NCBI RefSeq assembly: GCF_014842025.1
Contig: NZ_JACYUY010000026.1
Span: 25,029-89,028, forward strand
Reading direction: 5' to 3'
From: Massilia sp. CFBP 13721
GTDB taxonomy: Bacteria > Pseudomonadota > Gammaproteobacteria > Burkholderiales > Burkholderiaceae_D
DNA length: 64,000 nucleotides
Shown here: piece after piece, positions 58,803 to 64,000 of the stretch
Position numbering within the stretch: the stretch's first letter is position 1
How the letters are laid out: each line of letters opens with the position of its first letter
The notes under the pieces: generated by a model
What the model was told of the DNA's origin: nothing
Seen by the model: only the letters and a program-made list of their open reading frames with translations
Databases searched by the model: none
Program-made: the position numbers and the translations under genes

Positions 58803-60905
58803 TTACTGCGCCGCAGCTTCCGCCGGATCCGCAGCCTTCATCGACAGCTTCAGGCGGCCGCGCTCGTCGGTCTCGAGGACCTTCACGCGCACTTGCTGGC
58901 CTTCTTTCAGGTAGTCGGCAACGGCGTTCACACGCTCGTTGGCGATCTGCGAGATGTGCAGCAGGCCGTCTTTACCAGGCATGACTTGCACGATGGCGCC
59001 GAAGTCCAGCAGTTTCAGGACGGTGCCGTCGTAGGTCTTGCCCACTTCGACCGAGGCGGTCAGTTCTTCGATGCGGCGCTTGGCTTCCTGGCCGGCGGCG
59101 GCGTCGACCGACGCGATGGTGACGATGCCTTCGTCGGTGATGTCGATCTGCGTGCCGGTCTCTTCGGTCAGCGCGCGGATGACGGCGCCGCCCTTGCCGA
59201 TGACGTCACGGATCTTCTCCGGGTTGATCTTGATCGTGATCAGGCGTGGGGCGAAGTCCGACAGTTCGGTCTTCACGCTCGGCACGGCCTTTTGCATCTC
59301 GGCCAGGATGTGCTGGCGGGCTTCCTTGGCTTGCGCCAGTGCCACCTGCATGATTTCCTTGGTGATGCCCATGATCTTGATGTCCATCTGCAGTGCCGTG
59401 ATACCCGCTGGGGTACCCGCCACCTTGAAGTCCATGTCGCCCAGGTGGTCTTCGTCGCCGAGGATGTCGGTCAGGACGGCGAACTTGCCGCCTTCCTTGA
59501 TCAGGCCCATGGCGATGCCGGCGACATGCGCCTTCATCGGCACGCCGGCGTCCATCAGTGCCAGGCAGCCGCCGCAGACCGATGCCATCGACGAGGAACC
59601 GTTCGATTCGGTGATTTCCGACACCAGGCGCACCGAGTAGCTGAAATCTTCCGGGTTAGGCAGCGCGGCAACCAGTGCGCGCTTGGCCAGGCGGCCATGG
59701 CCGATTTCGCGGCGCTTCGGGGTGCCCACACGGCCGGTTTCGCCGGTGGCGAACGGAGGCATGTTGTAGTGCATCATGAAGTCGTCGGTGTACTCGCCCA
59801 TCAGCGCGTCGATCTTCTGGCTGTCGCGCGCGGTGCCGAGGGTCGCGATGACCAGCGCCTGGGTTTCGCCGCGGGTGAACAGGGCCGAACCGTGGGTACG
59901 CGGCAGCACGCCGGTACGGATTTCGATCGGACGCACGGTGCGGGTATCGCGGCCGTCGATGCGTGGCTCGCCGTCCAGGATCTGGGTACGCACGACCTTG
60001 GCTTCCATGTCGAACAGGATGTTGCCGACTTCGGCCGCATCGGCGCTGACGCCTTGTTCCGACAGGGCTGCCATGACTTCCGACGACAGCGACTTCAGCT
60101 TTTGCTGGCGCGCCGATTTTTCGCGGGTCTGGTAGGCTTCGCGCACTTTTGCCGAAGCCAGTTCCGACACTTGCGCGATCAGGGTTTCGTTTTTCGCTGG
60201 TGCGGTCCACTCGACTTCCGGCTTGCCGCCTTCTTCGACCAGCGCATGGATCGCGTCGATGACGGCGCGCATCTGGTCGTGGCCGAAGACGACCGCGCCC
60301 AGCATGATTTCTTCGGACAGCTGCTGCGCTTCGGATTCGACCATCAGCACGGCCGTTTCGGTGCCGGCGACGACCAGGTCCATCTGCGAGGTTTTCAGCT
60401 GGGTGGTGCTCGGGTTCAGGATGTACTGGCCGTTGGCGTAGCCGACGCGGGCGGCGCCGATCGGGCCGTTGAACGGGATGCCGGCGACGCACAGGGCGGC
60501 CGACGCACCGATCATCGCCGGGATGTCCGGATCGATTTCAGGATTGACCGACAGCACGTGGATGATGACCTGGACTTCGTTCAGGTAGCCTTCCGGGAAC
60601 AGCGGACGGATCGGACGGTCGATCAGGCGCGAGGTGAGCGTTTCTTTTTCGGAAGGACGGCCTTCGCGCTTGAAGAAACCGCCCGGGATTTTACCGGCAG
60701 CATACGTTTTTTCGATGTAATCGACGGTCAGCGGGAAGAAGTCCTGGCCCGGCTTGGCGTCCTTGCGGGCGACAACGGTGGCCAGCACGACGGTGTCTTC
60801 CACCGAAACCATGACGGCGCCGGAGGCTTGACGGGCGATTTCACCGGTTTCCAGGGTGACGGTATGTTGGCCGTAATGGAAGGTCTTCGTGACTTTATTA
60901 AACAT
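58803..60905 (-). CDS. pnp: polyribonucleotide nucleotidyltransferase (PNPase)
   Basis: PNPase degrades RNA 3'-to-5' with phosphate and takes part in the degradosome and mRNA turnover. The 700-residue protein has two RNase PH domains (VLATVVARKDAK... near the start; GETQALVIATLGT near 345), an all-alpha linker, a KH domain (RDVIGKGGAVIRALTEETG) and an S1 domain (YDGTVLKLLDFGAIVQ, LLHISQI) at the C-terminus. The phosphate-site SGSSMAS-type sequence is seen as NGSSSMASVCG. It follows rpsO, the usual rpsO-pnp order. Confidence 0.98.
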   Translation of the reverse strand: MFNKVTKTFHYGQHTVTLETGEIARQASGAVMVSVEDTVVLATVVARKDAKPGQDFFPLTVDYIEKTYAAGKIPGGFFKREGRPSEKETLTSRLIDRPIRPLFPEGYLNEVQVIIHVLSVNPEIDPDIPAMIGASAALCVAGIPFNGPIGAARVGYANGQYILNPSTTQLKTSQMDLVVAGTETAVLMVESEAQQLSEEIMLGAVVFGHDQMRAVIDAIHALVEEGGKPEVEWTAPAKNETLIAQVSELASAKVREAYQTREKSARQQKLKSLSSEVMAALSEQGVSADAAEVGNILFDMEAKVVRTQILDGEPRIDGRDTRTVRPIEIRTGVLPRTHGSALFTRGETQALVIATLGTARDSQKIDALMGEYTDDFMMHYNMPPFATGETGRVGTPKRREIGHGRLAKRALVAALPNPEDFSYSVRLVSEITESNGSSSMASVCGGCLALMDAGVPMKAHVAGIAMGLIKEGGKFAVLTDILGDEDHLGDMDFKVAGTPAGITALQMDIKIMGITKEIMQVALAQAKEARQHILAEMQKAVPSVKTELSDFAPRLITIKINPEKIRDVIGKGGAVIRALTEETGTQIDITDEGIVTIASVDAAAGQEAKRRIEELTASVEVGKTYDGTVLKLLDFGAIVQVMPGKDGLLHISQIANERVNAVADYLKEGQQVRVKVLETDERGRLKLSMKAADPAEAAAQ

Positions 60906-61048
60906 TGGTAATCCCTTTCTATTTGCCGACAGATTTTCAGGAGCTGTCGTTCACCTCACCGCGCATGACCCGTCGGGCCACCGTTAAGAGAGCTTGGGCT
61001 CCCTCCTTCTACAATTGCAATGCTGCAAAATTTACAAACGCCAGATGC

Positions 61049-61087
61049 AAAAAATGCCCGCGGCAGTTGGAACTGACGCAGGCATTT
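61049..61087 (-). terminator. intrinsic terminator between rpsO and pnp
   Basis: On the minus strand the stem AAATGCCTGCG/CGCGGGCATTT, with a 14-17-base loop, ends in six T. It lies about 30 bases after the rpsO stop and would attenuate readthrough to pnp, as in other rpsO-pnp operons. Confidence 0.82.
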
Positions 61088-61114
61088 CCGTGACTAAACC
61101 GTCTGGCGCAAAAA

Positions 61115-61384
61115 TTACTTACGCAGGCCGAGTTTGGCGATCAGGTCGCGGTAACGGTTCAGGTCTTTGCTCTTCAGGTAGGACAGCAGGCTCTTACGGC
61201 GGTTGACCATCATGATCAGGCCGCGGCGCGAGTGGTGGTCTTTCTGGTGGGCTTTGAAGTGGCCGTTCAGTTCGTTGATGCGTGCGGTCAGCAGTGCGAC
61301 CTGGACTTCCGGCGAACCGGTGTCGTTTTGGCCACGTGCGTTGTCGGCGATGATTGCCGACTTGTTGATGTTTTCTACGGACAT
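61115..61384 (-). CDS. rpsO: 30S ribosomal protein S15
   Basis: The 89-residue S15 binds the central domain of 16S rRNA early in 30S assembly. The family blocks are DTGSPEVQVALLTARI (residues ~21-36), HFKAHQKDHHSRRGLIMMVNRRKSLL and YLKSKDLNRYRDLIAKLGLRK (given by parts). ATG 61384 (MSVENINKS) is the known-length start; a frame to 61429 is an artefact. Confidence 0.99.
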   Translation of the reverse strand: MSVENINKSAIIADNARGQNDTGSPEVQVALLTARINELNGHFKAHQKDHHSRRGLIMMVNRRKSLLSYLKSKDLNRYRDLIAKLGLRK

Positions 61385-61561
61385 GATGTTACCTTTCACA
61401 TGCGGTGCAAGAGTCGCAACCCAGCGCACCGTGATTTGATTAAAAAAACCTGCCTTCGCGGACAGACCCGCCAGTATATGCGAAAACAGTTGGCGTCACC
61501 AGCTTTTGCTGCGGCCGGGTTAGGGCATCATAAGGGTTCCAGGTTATATGCGGGGGATGTC

Positions 61562-62065
61562 GTGAACAAGATGATCAGAATCGCAACGCTGTATGCCGCC
61601 CTCTTCCTGGCCGGCTGTGCCGGCCCGATTTTCAAGCAGGCGCCGCTCGTCGGCGACCCGGTCGCGGCCGTCACCAGCAAGATGGGGCAGCCGACTTCGG
61701 TCTACCCTGCCCCGGGCGGCGGCCAGCTGTTCGAGTACGCCACCGCGCCCTTCGGCCAGTTCACCTGGATGGCGCACATCGGCCCTGACGGGCGGCTGGT
61801 CTCGTACGAGCAAGTGCTTACCGGCGAAAAATTCGCGATGATCAAGGTTGACCAGGCGACCAAGGCCGACGTGCTGCGCACCATCGGCCGTCCCGCCGAA
61901 CAGTCGCGCGTCCGGCTGCGCAACTACGAGGTGTGGTCGTACCGCTACAAGGAAGCGGGGGTGTGGAATTCGCTGATGCACGTGCACTTCGACGAGCAGG
62001 GCGTGGTGCGACAAATGATGAATGGGCCGGATCCGATGTTCGAGGTGAGGGATCGGAGGTGGTGA
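61562..62065 (+). CDS. outer-membrane-type lipoprotein, SmpA/OmlA-like (BamE fold) candidate
   Basis: A 167-residue lipoprotein precursor: the signal peptide ends in a lipobox, LAGC (Cys19 counted from GTG 61562). A GGGGGA lies four to five bases before that GTG; an ATG follows at 61571. The mature part repeats a pattern twice: GDPVAAVTSKMGQPTSVYP with QLFEYATAP, then VDQATKADVLRTIGRPAEQSR with YEVWSYRYKE. This is like the BamE/SmpA-type fold seen in small lipoproteins, though that is a pattern-based guess. It is divergent from rpsO. Confidence 0.75.
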   Translation: MNKMIRIATLYAALFLAGCAGPIFKQAPLVGDPVAAVTSKMGQPTSVYPAPGGGQLFEYATAPFGQFTWMAHIGPDGRLVSYEQVLTGEKFAMIKVDQATKADVLRTIGRPAEQSRVRLRNYEVWSYRYKEAGVWNSLMHVHFDEQGVVRQMMNGPDPMFEVRDRRW

Positions 62066-62074
62066 GCGCTCCGC

Positions 62075-62941
62075 TTATTTGCGTCCGCCATCGCTGCGCA
62101 CGAAGGCTTCGACCGCGTCGAGCGTCGGCGCCAGTCTTTTCAGCGAATTCGACAGCGACGCCACCAGCGTGGTATGGGTGACGCCGTCGTAATACAGCTC
62201 GCGTACCGGCACGTGGACGACGCGCAGTTTTGCCGCCATGCCGCCGGTGTTGCGTACCGGGTTGACCAGATTGTCTTTGTTAGCCGCGATCAGGAGCGCG
62301 GGCGGCGACGCGGCGCCAACGTGGCTGATCGGCTGCGAGTCCGGCGGGGTGTTCGGCGCATCGAACACGGGTTGTGTAGTGCGGTTCTGCACCGGCAGGA
62401 AGTCGTACGGTCCCGCCAGCCCGATCCAGCCGCGCAGCATGTCCGGCTTCAGGCCCTGCTTCCCCAGCCAGCGCGGATCGAGCGCCAGCATGGCGGCGTT
62501 GTAGGCGCCGGCGCTGTGGCCCATCACGAAGATGTGCGCCGGGTCGCCGCCATGGCCGGCGATCTCGCGCGCGGTCCAGGCGACGGCGGCAGCGCCGTCA
62601 ATCAGGAAATCGGGATAGCGCACCTGCGGATACAGGCGGTAGTCGGGCACGACGACCACGAAGCCGCGCGCGGCCAGGGCGCGGCCGACAAAGGCATAAT
62701 CTTCGCGCTGGCCGCTGACCCAGTTGCCGCCGTAGAAAAAGACGATCACCGGGGCCTTATCGGCGTTCGCCGCGGGACGATAGACGTCGAGCATGTTGCG
62801 TGGGTCCGCGCCGTAGCGTAGCGCCGTCGTGGCCTCGACGGCGCCGGCGGGCGAGACGGCGTTCACGAGCGAGAGCGGCGAACAGGCGGAGATGGCGCCG
62901 GCCAGCAGCAGCGCGCCGGCGTAGTAGATGAGTTTGGTCAT
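62075..62941 (-). CDS. alpha/beta hydrolase, BD-FAE/esterase-like, probable lipoprotein
   Basis: A 288-residue exported hydrolase. The signal peptide is followed by AISAC, a lipobox with Cys20. The oxyanion motif is FFYGGNW (residues ~68-74, Tyr in place of the usual His), the nucleophile is Ser143 in GHSAGAY, and the C-terminal His is likely in DGVTHTTL. The BD-FAE type removes acyl groups from carbohydrates or small esters. ATG 62941 is chosen; the frame runs open far upstream, but without a signal or homology. It is convergent with the lipoprotein gene. Confidence 0.88.
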   Translation of the reverse strand: MTKLIYYAGALLLAGAISACSPLSLVNAVSPAGAVEATTALRYGADPRNMLDVYRPAANADKAPVIVFFYGGNWVSGQREDYAFVGRALAARGFVVVVPDYRLYPQVRYPDFLIDGAAAVAWTAREIAGHGGDPAHIFVMGHSAGAYNAAMLALDPRWLGKQGLKPDMLRGWIGLAGPYDFLPVQNRTTQPVFDAPNTPPDSQPISHVGAASPPALLIAANKDNLVNPVRNTGGMAAKLRVVHVPVRELYYDGVTHTTLVASLSNSLKRLAPTLDAVEAFVRSDGGRK

Positions 62942-63041
62942 GCGCCGAGTATGGGGCCGCTGGCGGGGATGCGGCGCGCTGCTGGGCATGCATACGCAGT
63001 TGTTTCCACAACGACAAGAAGCCGCCCTATACTGCAGGCTT

Positions 63042-63770
63042 ATGGCAACCGCAGACGCATCTTTCCAGCAACCGCGCACCCTGTCCGGCATCGGCGTGTC
63101 GCTGGCCGTGCATGCACTGCTGCTTGGGTTGTGGCAGCTGTCGCGGCCGGTGGCGGTGCCGGACGACGGCGAGCCGCGGCGGGTGCAGTTCCTGCGCCTG
63201 CTGCCGGCGCCGGCTGCCGAGCGCGGTGCGCCTGCGCTGCCCTCGTCTGTCCGAAGTTCCGCTTCCAGCGCACGCATTGCGCCGGCGGCACGCGCGACGC
63301 CGCCGGTGTCATCCCAATCCTTGCCCGAGCCTGCCGCTGAGCCGCTTGCCCTGCCCGCAATCCCGGCAGCGGACGCGCCACCTGCGCCGGCTATATCGAG
63401 CGCCGACCTGTTACGCGCGGCGCGGGCCGAGGCCGGCGCCGCCGACCGGGCGCTACGTGCGGAAAACCCGCGGCGCGGCATCCGGGCGCCGATCGAGACG
63501 GCGCAGATGAAGCTGGAGCGCGGTATTGCACATGCGGCCGAGATGGCGCCGAACCGGTGGTACCAGGCGCCGAAAACGCAGGAGATCCTGGACCCGGGCG
63601 GCTACGGGCGCCGGCGCCACAAGGTGATCACGGCGACCGGCACCTATTGCGTAACCTACGAATCGAATCACGGGCCGGATGGGCGCGACACGATGCGCGA
63701 CGGGATTCCGCCGAAGTTCACCAATTGTCCGCCGCATGAGGAGCCGGCCAAGGCGCAGAAGTGGGATTGA
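63042..63770 (+). CDS. single-pass membrane protein with Pro/Ala-rich linker (TonB-like layout)
   Basis: A 242-residue protein. An N-terminal membrane helix (LSGIGVSLAVHALLLGLWQLS, residues ~14-33) with a conserved-looking His is followed by a Pro/Ala/Ser-rich linker to about residue 125 and a C-terminal domain (residues ~130-242) with ITATGTYCVTYESN and PPKFTNCPPHEEP, whose two cysteines may pair. The layout, helix then proline-rich stretch then periplasmic domain, is like TonB-type or energy-coupling proteins, but the C-domain is not TonB. The function is unknown. Confidence 0.75.
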   Translation: MATADASFQQPRTLSGIGVSLAVHALLLGLWQLSRPVAVPDDGEPRRVQFLRLLPAPAAERGAPALPSSVRSSASSARIAPAARATPPVSSQSLPEPAAEPLALPAIPAADAPPAPAISSADLLRAARAEAGAADRALRAENPRRGIRAPIETAQMKLERGIAHAAEMAPNRWYQAPKTQEILDPGGYGRRRHKVITATGTYCVTYESNHGPDGRDTMRDGIPPKFTNCPPHEEPAKAQKWD

Positions 63771-63846
63771 TTTCGTTAAGCGTCGTGCTGCGCGTTTGAA
63801 CGTTTTCATCCGTGATCCCCGGCGCCGATATTCGGATGGTGCGGAC

Positions 63847-63929
63847 ACGTGGGCACGAGTGCCCACCCTACGTTACACCCCAGCTGCGGGTTTGATCACA
63901 CGGCGGTCGCGCACCGTAGGGTGGGCACT
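63847..63929. repeat. inverted pair of GTAG-type REP-like repeats, second one interrupted
   Basis: 63847-63871 is an inverted copy (minus strand GTAGGGTGGGCAC, return GTGCCCACGT). 63916-63929 is the first half of a direct copy (GTAGGGTGGGCACT), which stops where IS sequence begins at about 63930. The missing half is the returning GTGCCCACGCG. Confidence 0.75.
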
Positions 63930-64000
63930 TTGAAGTGACCCCACAAAGTTGGACAGTTGCGCTTATGCTGCTGCCAATTGCTGAGTCCTGAATTGTACAG
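63930..64000. mobile_element. end of an IS3-type insertion sequence (continues past the window)
   Basis: The segment starts TGAAGTGACCCCACAAAGTT then GGACA, close to the terminal repeats of IS3-family elements, which commonly read TG...GACCCC...AAGTTGGACA. About 25 bases in lies the end of a transposase frame on the minus strand. Only the terminal 70 bases are in the window. Confidence 0.8.
63963..64000 (-). CDS. IS3-family transposase, C-terminal end only (partial)
   Basis: The visible C-terminus is VQFRTQQLAAA followed by TAA, which has the form of the OrfB (DDE integrase) ends of IS3-family transposases, often of the type PVQ(F/Y)RTQ. It is cut by the window edge, so nothing can be said about activity. 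Confidence 0.7.
   Translation of the reverse strand, partial: VQFRTQQLAAA

Noticed and set aside
58893..60911. 672-codon plus-strand frame opposite pnp
   Set aside because: Antisense of the unmistakable PNPase gene; no ribosome site or domain.
61232..61561. N-terminal extension of the lipoprotein gene over rpsO
   Set aside because: It is antisense to rpsO; the lipobox signal peptide begins at 61562 or 61571 with a GGGGGA ribosome site.

Overview
The window looks like a chromosomal stretch of a high-GC betaproteobacterium (Burkholderiales), most likely an Oxalobacteraceae / Massilia-like genome. This is inferred from three things: the gene order tpiA-secG-tRNA-Leu-nuoA..N followed by a DUF2818 gene, the two-component-rich gene content, and a polyhydroxyalkanoate-type phasin. 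No 16S rRNA is present, so the genus is inference.

Layout. 0-10.8 kb: small conserved genes, a response regulator, a large PAS histidine kinase, ribA, a secreted trypsin-like protease overlapping an FHA membrane protein, a phasin, an FMN reductase and an MFS carrier. 10.8-14.1 kb: a guanidine exporter gene (gdx) preceded by a clear guanidine-II (mini-ykkC) riboswitch, then ispF, ispD, a secreted HExxH protein, a Nudix hydrolase and a DUF2818 gene, all on the minus strand. 14.1-28.8 kb: the complete 14-gene complex I operon nuoA-N on the minus strand. 28.9-30.7 kb: tRNA-Leu(GAG), secG and tpiA. 31-37.6 kb: quinone oxidoreductase, SGNH hydrolase, a COQ7-like protein, a YcxB-like protein and a 950-residue M16 peptidase.

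37.6-42.2 kb is an accessory patch of small unrecognised genes, relatively AT-rich over much of its length, with decayed internal duplications. 42.2-47.4 kb holds a GNAT acetyltransferase, a Sel1-repeat protein, a GIN-domain protein and a two-gene M16 peptidase operon (one catalytic, one lacking the zinc motif). 47.6-48.2 kb is a wrecked BCCT transporter gene between repeat clusters.

48.5-54.5 kb is a minus-strand operon coding for a stressosome (RsbR-RsbS-RsbT), a fused RsbT/PP2C protein, a histidine kinase whose N-terminus is a degenerate RsbT-like module, and a receiver-PAS-kinase-receiver hybrid. I infer that it links a stressosome to two-component output. It is followed by a 1232-residue multi-PAS hybrid kinase that begins with a transposase-OrfA-like helix-turn-helix, then pnp, rpsO, a lipoprotein, an esterase and a Pro/Ala-rich protein. 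The window closes with the end of an IS3-type element.

Throughout the window, gene boundaries carry a dispersed repeat that begins GTAG and folds as a palindrome whose stem changes on both sides together (REP-like). It often occurs in inverted pairs. One copy supplies a stop codon, and another is interrupted by the terminal IS.
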